Made by a program: the position numbers and the translations under genes | The notes under the pieces: model-generated | What the model saw: only the letters and a program-made list of their open reading frames with translations | Databases searched by the model: none | Told to the model about the DNA's origin: nothing | Part shown: in pieces, positions 1 through 6,136 of the stretch | Layout of the letters: each line of letters begins with the position of its first letter | How positions within the stretch are numbered: the stretch's first letter is position 1 | Source of the DNA: Bacillota bacterium | GTDB taxonomy: Bacteria > Bacillota > Clostridia > Lachnospirales > CAG-274 | DNA: 7,611 nt | Assembly (NCBI GenBank): GCA_017627115.1 | Contig: JAGAHK010000329.1 | Span: 1 to 7,611, forward strand | Direction: 5' to 3'

Positions 1-1339
1 CTTCTAAGCTGTCCCAAACAAAAAGTTTAAGTGTTTCGCCGTCATTCAAAGCGGCATCCGTATAAAAAAGACCGTTTTTGTCAAATGTGACTGTTTCCGT
101 CGTATATCCGCTGTATACTCCGTTTTTATATACGGCTTTTATAAGTATGCAGCCGTCTTTAGCGCGGCTGTTGAACAGTTTTAATTTGACATTGCTGCCC
201 TCGATATAAGGTGAAATATAAATATCCTGTTTATATTGAAAAACTCTGTCGATATCATCGCACATCAGCACACCGTAACCGCTGTAATCTTTGCCGCTGT
301 CACAAACATCCGCTGTTGCGGCTTTAATAAGATTGCGCATATCATATACATCGAAATCGGGGTATCTGCTCATTATCAGCGTAAATATACCCGTTATAAC
401 AGGCGCACAAAATGAGGTGCCTACATCTGTTGTATATCCGCCTGATCTGTTCGGAAGATAAAGCGATTTATAAACGACCGACACATCAACGGAATCATTA
501 CGCTGTGTATAATAAGTCAGATCATAGTTTTTGTCTACCGCTCCGACACATATAGTGCTGTCAAATGCCGCAGGATAGGCATAGACACCCTCGGTTTTTG
601 TGCCGCCATTGCCTGCTGCGGCAACAATTACAGCACCTTTTGATGCTGCCCAATCGGCTGCCTCGTTTAAAGTACGGCTCTTGGACGTTGTACCCATGCT
701 TATATTGATTATTTTGCAGTTATAGACATTTACAGCATCATATATCGCCTTTGCAACATGACCGTCATTGCCGTCTGTAGCAGTCTTGCAAAGCAGCGGA
801 ACTATAGTACATTTTGGGGCGATACCTGCAATGCCGATGCCGTTATTCGGAGTTGCGGCAATTATTGAAGTAACTCTCGTACCGTGGTTATATTCATCCG
901 AAACATTATAATTTTCGTTAACATAGTTATATCCCGTTTCAATATTTGCGTTAACAAGGTCGGGATGATCTCTATTCACACCGCTGTCGATAACCGCAAC
1001 ACGCACGCCCTCACCACTGTAGTTTTTTTGCAGCTCGGGTATATTCATCGCTTCCATATAGATCTGATCAACATAGTACGTATCATTCGGCGCTATATCA
1101 TAAAGCTCCATAGGATGGACAGGTTCAATATATTCTGCCCTGCCCTCTGCAAGCAAAGCTTCGGCAGTCTCTTTAGATGTTTCATATACATTTTCGGTTA
1201 TTTCATCGGAGTATTCAAAAGATGAGGCGGAATAAAGCTTCATTCCGCTGTCACGCAGCTTTACTATATAGTCCTCCGCATAAGCGGTACATGACATACA
1301 AAAAGCAAGCAATGATGTTAAAACAAGCTTTTTAAGCAT
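1..1339 (-). CDS. Secreted subtilisin-like serine protease (S8 family), 3' end cut by window edge
   Basis: Exported S8 endopeptidase; 446 residues are visible and the frame stays open to base 1. The start at 1339 is supported by GGGAGG 9 nt upstream and by a signal peptide beginning there: MLKK, a hydrophobic core, and an AYA-ED cleavage site after residue 21. Residues about 24-85 (YIVKLRD... to EYIEPV) resemble an inhibitor_I9-type propeptide. The catalytic domain (about 105-367) contains Asp118 (VAVIDSGV), His152 (NHGTRV), oxyanion Asn244 (AAAGNGG) and Ser309 (GTSFCAP), so it should be active. Residues 372-446 look like the start of a beta-sandwich domain ending at FVWDSLE, a tail seen in clostridial exported proteins. 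At least eight Cys fall in the visible mature part, unusual for secreted subtilases and fitting an anaerobe. The first 8 nt overlap the end of the U32 gene, suggesting translational coupling. Substrate unknown; family assignment is firm. Confidence 0.95.
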   Translation of the reverse strand, partial: MLKKLVLTSLLAFCMSCTAYAEDYIVKLRDSGMKLYSASSFEYSDEITENVYETSKETAEALLAEGRAEYIEPVHPMELYDIAPNDTYYVDQIYMEAMNIPELQKNYSGEGVRVAVIDSGVNRDHPDLVNANIETGYNYVNENYNVSDEYNHGTRVTSIIAATPNNGIGIAGIAPKCTIVPLLCKTATDGNDGHVAKAIYDAVNVYNCKIINISMGTTSKSRTLNEAADWAASKGAVIVAAAGNGGTKTEGVYAYPAAFDSTICVGAVDKNYDLTYYTQRNDSVDVSVVYKSLYLPNRSGGYTTDVGTSFCAPVITGIFTLIMSRYPDFDVYDMRNLIKAATADVCDSGKDYSGYGVLMCDDIDRVFQYKQDIYISPYIEGSNVKLKLFNSRAKDGCILIKAVYKNGVYSGYTTETVTFDKNGLFYTDAALNDGETLKLFVWDSLE

Positions 1340-2573
1340 CTTCTCCAACCTCCCTGCGCATCATATCAAAGGCCTCGACAGGCTGCGATACCCTGACATA
1401 AAGCTTTTGCTGCGGATGCGGCGCTTCTGTCACAGGCTGCATATCTTCATTATATATCTCCGTTATCTTTTCGGTAAAGAATTCTCCGTTGTGGCGCATA
1501 AATTCGACTTCATCGCCAACAACAAATTTATTTCTCTGCTCAACAAGAGCAAGACCGCTTTTTTCATTATAACCAAGCACGGAACCGACAAAATCATAGG
1601 TCCTTATATAGCTTGATGTGGTATAGATCTGGTCTTCATCGGACGGTTTGCCGAAATAAAATCCCGTTGTAAATCCGCGGTAGCTTGCCTTTGAGACCTG
1701 TTCAAGATAATACTCTTTTTTGCTTTCGTAAAGTGCAAGGTCTTTCATATAATCGTCAATGGCTTCTCTGTACGCATTTATGACCGTACCGACATAATAA
1801 GACGTTTTTATCCTGCCCTCTATTTTAAGGCTGTATATACCTGCTTCGGCAAGCTGCGGTATAAACTGTATCATACAAAGGTCTTTGCTGTTGAATATAA
1901 AAGTACCGCGCTCATCTTCAACTATCGGCATATATTCATTGGGACGTGTTTTTTCGGTAACAAAATACTCCCAGCGGCAGGGATGAGAGCAGGCTCCCTT
2001 ATTGGCATCCCTGCCCGTAAGATAATTGCTTAAAAGGCAGCGTCCCGAATAGCTGATACACATTGCACCGTGAACAAAGGACTCAATTTCAAGGTTTTTC
2101 GGGATATTATCGGAAATACCTTTTATTTCGTTAAGTGAAAGTTCCCGTGCCATAACTATGCGCTTTGCACCGAGCTTTTGCCAAAACAAAGCGGTATGAT
2201 AATTGGTATTGTTTGCCTGTGTACTGATATGGATATCAAGATCGGGCACAGTCTCGCGAATGACCGAAAACACACCCGGGTCTGCAACAAGAACGGCATC
2301 AACATTTATTTCTTTAAGAAAGCGTACATAATCGGGCAGCTCGGCAAAATCCTCGTTATGCGCGAATATATTGCAGGTAACATAAACTTTCACGCCATGG
2401 GCATGAGCAAACTCAACACCCTCTTTCATCTGCTCCGAAGTGAAATTTTTTGCTTTGGCACGAAGTCCGAAGCTTGTCCCGCCGAGATAAACCGCATCAG
2501 CACCGTATAAAACCGCTATTTTCAGTTTTTCAAGGTCTCCCGCGGGAGCAAGAAGTTCAATTTTTTTTGACAT
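1332..2573 (-). CDS. trhP: U32-family tRNA wobble-uridine hydroxylation protein, TrhP/YrrO type
   Basis: 413-residue U32-family protein. Relatives (E. coli TrhP/YegQ, B. subtilis TrhP1/TrhP2 = YrrN/YrrO) are needed for prephenate-dependent formation of 5-hydroxyuridine at tRNA position 34; older databases call them collagenase-like peptidases. Seen here: N-terminal ELLAPAGDLEKLK (6-18) and GADAVYLGG (24-32) of the barrel; the U32 signature from Glu164 to Ser182; four cysteines C172, C179, C195 and C199 in the spacing used for an iron-sulfur cluster; IEGR at 251-254; and a C-terminal U32 beta domain (about 325-405). Length is close to YrrO (about 420) rather than the shorter YrrN. A possible upstream in-frame ATG at 2600 lacks a ribosome site, while AGAGGA sits 8 nt before the ATG at 2573. 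The neighbour trmR encodes the next enzyme of the same pathway. Family assignment is firm; the hydroxylation role is inferred from homology and context. Confidence 0.9.
   Translation of the reverse strand: MSKKIELLAPAGDLEKLKIAVLYGADAVYLGGTSFGLRAKAKNFTSEQMKEGVEFAHAHGVKVYVTCNIFAHNEDFAELPDYVRFLKEINVDAVLVADPGVFSVIRETVPDLDIHISTQANNTNYHTALFWQKLGAKRIVMARELSLNEIKGISDNIPKNLEIESFVHGAMCISYSGRCLLSNYLTGRDANKGACSHPCRWEYFVTEKTRPNEYMPIVEDERGTFIFNSKDLCMIQFIPQLAEAGIYSLKIEGRIKTSYYVGTVINAYREAIDDYMKDLALYESKKEYYLEQVSKASYRGFTTGFYFGKPSDEDQIYTTSSYIRTYDFVGSVLGYNEKSGLALVEQRNKFVVGDEVEFMRHNGEFFTEKITEIYNEDMQPVTEAPHPQQKLYVRVSQPVEAFDMMRREVGEDA
1349..1354 (-). promoter_or_regulatory. Ribosome binding site of the S8 protease, inside the U32 gene
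   Basis: GGGAGG lies 9 nt before the ATG at 1339, and a second purine run GGAGA (1342-1346) follows it. Both sit in the last codons of the upstream U32 gene. No promoter room exists between the two genes, so the protease is probably translated from the U32 message. Confidence 0.75.
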
Positions 2574-2581
2574 AACATCAT

Positions 2582-2587
2582 TCCTCT
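2582..2587 (-). promoter_or_regulatory. Ribosome binding site deciding the U32 start
   Basis: AGAGGA is 8 nt upstream of the ATG at 2573. The alternative in-frame ATG at 2600 is preceded only by AT-rich sequence with no purine-rich site, so the nine extra residues it would add are probably not translated. Confidence 0.7.
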
Positions 2588-2615
2588 GTAAATATATCAT
2601 TTATAGTAAGCGAAT

Positions 2616-2655
2616 TAAATAATCAGACTTAAGCTTGCTTAAGGCGGATTATTTA
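2616..2655. repeat. Imperfect 40-bp inverted repeat (hairpin) upstream of the U32 gene
   Basis: Outer arms TAAATAATC (2616-2624) and GATTATTTA (2647-2655) pair over 9 bp. Inner arms CTTAAG (2628-2633) and CTTAAG (2638-2643) pair over 6 bp around a 4-nt loop. Between them is a symmetric 3x3 interruption whose middle bases can pair. No T-run follows on either strand, so it is not a standard intrinsic terminator. It would lie in, or at the border of, the leader of the U32-S8 transcript. Function unknown. Confidence 0.8.
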
Positions 2656-2667
2656 TGAGCCCCATCC

Positions 2668-2704
2668 TATAGTGAACGTCCAAATATTTTTGACGTTCAC
2701 TATA
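2668..2704. repeat. Perfect 13-bp inverted repeat (hairpin or operator-like dyad)
   Basis: Arms TATAGTGAACGTC (2668-2680) and GACGTTCACTATA (2692-2704) are perfect reverse complements around an 11-nt loop, inside which AAA and TTT could add three more pairs past one mismatch. In the direction of transcription (minus) it is followed by GGATGGGG rather than a T-run, which argues against a simple rho-independent terminator for trmR. It could be a protein-binding dyad, an mRNA-stabilising or processing hairpin, or one copy of a dispersed palindromic repeat. The symmetry is certain; the role is not. Confidence 0.85.
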
Positions 2705-2722
2705 TATTATTCTAAGGCAAAA

Positions 2723-2838
2723 TCAGTTATCTTGTTTGCATACAATATCAACGATCTTGCCCTCGTCATTCACAATTCAGCATATTATCTGTAATAGAAT
2801 TATATACCGTCCATCCGATATAAGTGAAAATGTTGTCG
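2723..2838 (-). pseudogene. Possible remnant of a short coding sequence
   Basis: On the minus strand, one frame just after the trmR stop reads DNIFTYIGWTVYNSITDN, then MLNCE and a stop (stop codon 2766-2768). A neighbouring frame then reads IVNDEGKIVDIVCKQDN and stops at 2723-2725. Joined by one indel, the two pieces look like the C-terminal end of a protein, with charged and hydrophobic residues alternating as in real sequence. There is no start codon with a ribosome site and I recognise no family. Chance is a serious alternative for such short stretches. Confidence 0.2.
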
Positions 2839-3489
2839 TTAATCTTCCCTCTTTCGTATTACCGCAACACCGTCACCGATAGTCAGTATAGATGATGTAA
2901 GTTTCGGGTCGTTGCTTATCGTTTCGAGAAATTCATTCATTCTTTTGTGTATGGTACGCTGACGGCGTGGTATTTCTTCATATTTTTGTGCAACCCTGCC
3001 ATCCTGCAAAACATCATCGGCTACTATCAGTCCGCCTTTTCTTAACATTCTCAAACAATGTGGCAGAAATTCGATATATTTGCCTTTTGCTGCATCCATA
3101 AATATAAAGTCAAATTCGTCATCCATTTCGGCAAGGACTTCTTCCGCGTGACCTATCTTCATAGTGACCATGTCCTCAACACCCATTTTTTTAAAGTTTT
3201 CCTTTGCTGCTTCTATCATTATAGGGTATCTGTCGATAGTGACAAGGTGTCCGCCTTTTTGAAGATAACCGCACATAAAGCTTGCCGAAAAGCCGACTGC
3301 CATTCCTATTTCAAGTATGCGCTTCGGCTGTACCATTTCAAGCAATACCGCAAGCAAACGCGCCACATCGTTATGGATTATGGGCAGGTTTTCTTCATAT
3401 GCCTGCGCCTGCAATTCACCGAGTGCGCCCTTGCAATACGGCTGTATATCGTCAATGTATTCGCTTAGATAATCAGGTATAAGACTCAT
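2839..3489 (-). CDS. trmR: tRNA 5-hydroxyuridine-34 O-methyltransferase (TrmR/YrrM-like)
   Basis: 216-residue class I SAM-dependent O-methyltransferase of the COMT-like family, the same size as B. subtilis TrmR (YrrM), which methylates wobble ho5U34 to 5-methoxyuridine. Seen: SAM motif LEIGMAVGFS (59-68), acidic Asp86 after strand 2 (VTIDRY), FMDAAKGKY (130-138) with Asp132, and ADDV (157-160); Asp132, Asp158 and Asp159 fit the metal-binding positions. The usual pair there is Asp-Asn, here Asp-Asp. The C-terminal RRQRTIHKR and IGDGVAVIRK blocks match the YrrM type. The start at 3489 is chosen because AAGGAG lies 6 nt upstream; a longer in-frame version would reach 138 nt into mltG and has no support. 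It begins 10 nt after the mltG stop. Gene order mltG-trmR-U32 matches Bacillus yrrL-yrrM-yrrN/O. Fold is certain; substrate is inferred from order and similarity. Confidence 0.88.
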   Translation of the reverse strand: MSLIPDYLSEYIDDIQPYCKGALGELQAQAYEENLPIIHNDVARLLAVLLEMVQPKRILEIGMAVGFSASFMCGYLQKGGHLVTIDRYPIMIEAAKENFKKMGVEDMVTMKIGHAEEVLAEMDDEFDFIFMDAAKGKYIEFLPHCLRMLRKGGLIVADDVLQDGRVAQKYEEIPRRQRTIHKRMNEFLETISNDPKLTSSILTIGDGVAVIRKRED

Positions 3490-3495
3490 TTTACG

Positions 3496-3501
3496 CTCCT
3501 T
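3496..3501 (-). promoter_or_regulatory. Ribosome binding site of trmR, overlapping the mltG stop
   Basis: AAGGAG shares two bases with the TAA stop of mltG and is 6 nt from the ATG at 3489. It fixes the trmR start at residues MSLIPDY and indicates translation directly after mltG on the same message. Confidence 0.8.
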
Positions 3502-4603
3502 AATCAAGCTGACTTCTGTAAGCATTCGCTGCTGCATCGAAATCATTTGAATTGTTGAAGAATACGTGCTCGCCCGACTCCGTATCTTTAAGAACATAAT
3601 ACAAATAATCGGTATCCGCAGGATCAAGTGCCGCTTCTATGCAAGCTGCGCCCGGGTTGCCGACAGGACCTACGGGAAGACCCGAAACATAATATGTGTT
3701 ATGGTCTTCGGGATTTTCGAGGTCTGCAAAAAGCACTCTTTCTTTTCTTTCACCGAGTGAATATAAAACCGTTGCATCCATCTGTAATTTCATACCTTTT
3801 GCAATGCGGTTATAAATAACGGAAGCTACAAGTCTTCTTTCGTCGGGATAACGTACCTCTGCCTCGATAACAGAAGCTGCGGTAACTATCTCGTCTATCG
3901 TTTTGCCCTGTACGGTGGTCTGCATACGCATTTCACCGCTGTATATCTCGTCAAAACGAGCAAGGAGCTTATTAACAATACCCTTTGCATCCGTGCCCAC
4001 AGTAACATTGTAGGTATCGGGGAAAAGATATCCTTCAAGCAGGATATCCCTTTCGGGTATCTGCTGAACAAAATCATAATCATAATCTCTTGAATTAGCG
4101 GCTTCCATAAATTCATCATATGTACAAAGTCCCTGTTCTTCGAGATATTTTGCTATTTCTTTTGCCCACATACCCTCTCTTATGGTTATTGTAACAAATT
4201 CCTGCTTTACATAGCCGCTTTCAAGGGTATTGCAGATATCATAAAAATCCATATAATTGTTGAATGTATACTCGCCGGGCTGGAAGCTTGAGCCTCTGCC
4301 TTCACGTTTGCAAAGATAAATAAACTGTGCTTCGCTGTCTATAATGCCTGCTTTTGAAAGTGTTGAAGCGATATTGGCAACAGACGAGCCCTGCTCTATT
4401 GTTATGACCTGTTCGACCATTTCCTTATGTTTTCTTTCGGCAGAGCTTACGGTCGTTGATGTAAACCGTTTAACCGCAACTGCTACCGAAATACAACCAA
4501 AAAGCACTACACAAAGCAAAATAACTGTTATTATAATACCCGTATAGGATTTCTTTTCGACAGTATTATCCTGTAATTCATTATCATCTATTAATTTTTT
4601 CAT
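3500..4603 (-). CDS. mltG: Endolytic murein transglycosylase MltG (YceG-like)
   Basis: 367-residue membrane-anchored lytic transglycosylase that cleaves nascent glycan strands and so sets their length. A short cytoplasmic tail (1-21) is followed by one membrane helix (about 22-44: GIIITVILLCVVLFG and on); the rest is outside. A LysM-like subdomain spans about 65-130 (VITIEQGSSV... FQPGEYTF). The catalytic domain contains ASVIEAEV (243-250), where Glu247 aligns with the catalytic glutamate of E. coli MltG, followed by VASVIYNRI, LQMDATVLYSLG (273-284), NTYYVSGLPVGP (302-313) and the C-terminal HVFFNN (346-351). Length fits the family (340-370). The ATG at 4603 has GGAGG 6 nt upstream and lies 20 nt inside the end of truA. 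In Bacillus (yrrL) it also precedes trmR, so the downstream linkage is conserved, while the upstream linkage to truA is not the usual one. Confidence 0.95.
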   Translation of the reverse strand: MKKLIDDNELQDNTVEKKSYTGIIITVILLCVVLFGCISVAVAVKRFTSTTVSSAERKHKEMVEQVITIEQGSSVANIASTLSKAGIIDSEAQFIYLCKREGRGSSFQPGEYTFNNYMDFYDICNTLESGYVKQEFVTITIREGMWAKEIAKYLEEQGLCTYDEFMEAANSRDYDYDFVQQIPERDILLEGYLFPDTYNVTVGTDAKGIVNKLLARFDEIYSGEMRMQTTVQGKTIDEIVTAASVIEAEVRYPDERRLVASVIYNRIAKGMKLQMDATVLYSLGERKERVLFADLENPEDHNTYYVSGLPVGPVGNPGAACIEAALDPADTDYLYYVLKDTESGEHVFFNNSNDFDAAANAYRSQLD

Positions 4604-5333
4604 AATTAACCTCCAGAAGTGTCAGCCCGTTCGGTGATAAGGTTTTACCCGCTTTTGCCCGATCAAGGCCTGAGATTATATGCGGTACATCCTCGGGCTG
4701 TATTTTGCCCAGACCTACATAAGCCAGAGTTCCCGCAATGATACGTACCATATTGTATAAAAAGCCGTTGCCGCGTATGCGTATGGAAATAATATCGCCT
4801 TTTTTTTCGACATTGAGTTCATACACGGTACGCACAGTTGTTTTTGCATCGCTTCCGCTTGCGCAAAACGCTTTAAAATCGTGTTCGCCGCAAAAATACG
4901 GACAAGCCGCTTTCATTTTATCAACATCAAGTTTATATCTTATAAATTCGGTGTAATTTATAAGCATCGGGTCGCGGAATTCTGCATTTAATATCTTATA
5001 TTCATATGTTTTGTCAATAACGCTGTATTGCGGATGAAAGTCATCATCCACCTCATATGCTCCGTTTATGACAATATCATCGGGCAAAAATGCGTTTACG
5101 GCATAAGGCAGCCTGTCAACAGGTATATTTCTGTCAGTTTTATACAGTGCACCCTGTCCTTTGCAGTGTACGCCCGTGTCGGTACGCGATGAGCCGCGGA
5201 CTATTATCTCTTCTTTATATAGCTGTGAGAGTGCATTTTCAAGACATTCCTGCACGGTGATCTGTCCGTTTTGCCTTTGCCAGCCGTGATAATTTGTCCC
5301 GTCATAGGAGACCATAAGCAATATATTCATCAT
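4584..5333 (-). CDS. truA: tRNA pseudouridine(38-40) synthase TruA
   Basis: 249-residue TruA, which converts uridines 38, 39 and 40 in the anticodon stem-loop of many tRNAs to pseudouridine. Seen: N-terminal YDGTNYHGWQRQ (10-21), the catalytic block SSRTDTGVH with nucleophile Asp52, HDFKAFCASG in the middle, and the C-terminal GNGFLYNMVRIIAGTL block typical of the family. Length equals the Firmicutes norm (about 247). The ATG at 5333 shares one base with the ecfT stop (TAATG), with a G-rich ribosome site just before it inside ecfT; a second ATG directly follows at 5330 and could serve instead. Position after ecfT is the standard Firmicutes arrangement. Its end overlaps mltG by 20 nt, where rplM-rpsI would usually follow in related genomes. 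Confidence 0.97.
   Translation of the reverse strand: MMNILLMVSYDGTNYHGWQRQNGQITVQECLENALSQLYKEEIIVRGSSRTDTGVHCKGQGALYKTDRNIPVDRLPYAVNAFLPDDIVINGAYEVDDDFHPQYSVIDKTYEYKILNAEFRDPMLINYTEFIRYKLDVDKMKAACPYFCGEHDFKAFCASGSDAKTTVRTVYELNVEKKGDIISIRIRGNGFLYNMVRIIAGTLAYVGLGKIQPEDVPHIISGLDRAKAGKTLSPNGLTLLEVNYEKINR
4610..4614 (-). promoter_or_regulatory. Ribosome binding site of mltG inside truA
   Basis: GGAGG lies 6 nt before the ATG at 4603 and is entirely within the truA coding sequence, where it helps encode the residues LLEV near the TruA C terminus. It supports a real 20-nt gene overlap rather than a later mltG start. Confidence 0.75.
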
Positions 5334-6136
5334 TAAAGCCCCCAGATAAGCCTTATAGCCAGAATAAGAAGCATAAAAGCCGTCATTATGAATAATGCGG
5401 TATAGTCGCTTTTTTCAAGAACAGGCTCATTCATTCTTGTTCGGTTTACGTCTCCGCGGTAACAGCGCGCCTCCATAGCCATAGCAAGCTCGTCCGCACG
5501 TCTGAATGCCGATACAAACAGCGGTACAAGAAGCGGTATAAGACTTTTTGCTTTTTTTACAAGTCCGCCCGTATCAAAATCCGCACCCCTTGCCATCTGT
5601 GCCTTACGTATTTTGTCAAGTTCCTCAACAAGATTGGGAATAAAACGCAGTGCAATAGAAGTCATCATAGCTATCTCGTGAGCGGGAACACCTATCTTTT
5701 TAAACGGTTTAAGCAGATATTCCATACCTACGGTAAGCTGTATGGGCGTTGTCGAAAGTGTAAGTATGGAGGAACCCATAATAAGCAAAATAAGCCTTAC
5801 TGCAAGTTTAACAGCAGTCAGGATACCTTCAACGCTTATTTTTATTACGCCGTACTGCCATAATATTCTTTCGCCGGGTGTAAAAAATATATTAAGAGCT
5901 ACCGTGAAAACAATGATAACAATTATTGCTTTAAGCCCATTAAGAAGCATTTTAACGGGAACGCGCGATAATTGTATGACCGCTGCAAGCATAAGTATCG
6001 AAAGCAGATAACCGACAATCCCTTTTGCAATAAATATTGCCGCAATATATAAAAAGGTGCCTATTATTTTAACTCTCGCATCCAATTTATGAATAACAGA
6101 ATCTGTGGGGTAATACTGACCTATAGTTATATTCAT
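5333..6136 (-). CDS. ecfT: ECF transporter transmembrane coupling protein EcfT
   Basis: 267-residue membrane scaffold of an energy-coupling factor transporter; it couples ATP hydrolysis by the EcfA subunits to vitamin or metal uptake by exchangeable S components. Seen: several hydrophobic segments (about 23-56, 68-86, 108-128, 196-210, 245-265) and the long coupling-helix region with both ATPase-contact motifs: MARGAD (Ala182-Arg183-Gly184) and MEARCYRG (221-228). HKLDARVK near the N terminus is also typical. The ATG at 6136 overlaps the stop of the ATPase gene as ATGA, with a GGGGGTG ribosome site just upstream. Length matches Firmicutes EcfT (YbaF, about 265). No S component is encoded in the window, which fits a group II module shared by S proteins encoded elsewhere; the transported substrate cannot be told from here. 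Confidence 0.95.
   Translation of the reverse strand: MNITIGQYYPTDSVIHKLDARVKIIGTFLYIAAIFIAKGIVGYLLSILMLAAVIQLSRVPVKMLLNGLKAIIVIIVFTVALNIFFTPGERILWQYGVIKISVEGILTAVKLAVRLILLIMGSSILTLSTTPIQLTVGMEYLLKPFKKIGVPAHEIAMMTSIALRFIPNLVEELDKIRKAQMARGADFDTGGLVKKAKSLIPLLVPLFVSAFRRADELAMAMEARCYRGDVNRTRMNEPVLEKSDYTALFIMTAFMLLILAIRLIWGL

Larger units (their letters stand above)
2574..2838. other. 265-bp intergenic gap between trmR and the U32 gene
   Basis: This is the only true gap in the window and is visibly more AT-rich than the genes. It contains two dyad-symmetric elements (2616-2655 and 2668-2704) and, nearer trmR, a stretch that reads like the tail of a decayed gene (about 2723-2838). A TATAAA at 2600-2605 on the minus strand could be a -10 box for the U32-S8 pair, but the hexamer 17 nt upstream (GTCTGA) is a poor -35, so I do not call a promoter. 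No tRNA, T-box or known riboswitch pattern was recognised. Confidence 0.8.

Noticed and set aside
884..1225. 113-codon plus-strand open frame opposite the S8 protease
   Set aside because: It is antisense to a gene with full catalytic motifs, has low-complexity Ile/Phe/Arg-rich composition typical of a reverse-strand shadow, and lacks a ribosome site or recognisable domain.
2178..2510. 110-codon plus-strand open frame opposite the U32 gene
   Set aside because: It lies wholly within the U32 coding region on the other strand and has no family motif; all other plus-strand frames in the window are shadows of the same kind.
1..2573. A proteolytic system made of two peptidases (U32 'collagenase' plus S8)
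   Set aside because: The U32 protein has the four-Cys, TrhP/YrrO-type architecture and sits beside trmR, which points to tRNA hydroxylation. The peptidase label for U32 is historical and should not be used to link the two.
2616..2704. Intrinsic terminators for the ecf-truA-mltG-trmR operon
   Set aside because: Both hairpins lack a T-run in the direction of transcription and their stems are not GC-rich at the base, so I record them as inverted repeats of unknown role.
3490..3627. A 46-residue N-terminal extension of TrmR (start at 3627)
   Set aside because: It would lie inside mltG, has no ribosome site, and its sequence is not protein-family-like; AAGGAG 6 nt before 3489 and the match to YrrM length fix the shorter start.
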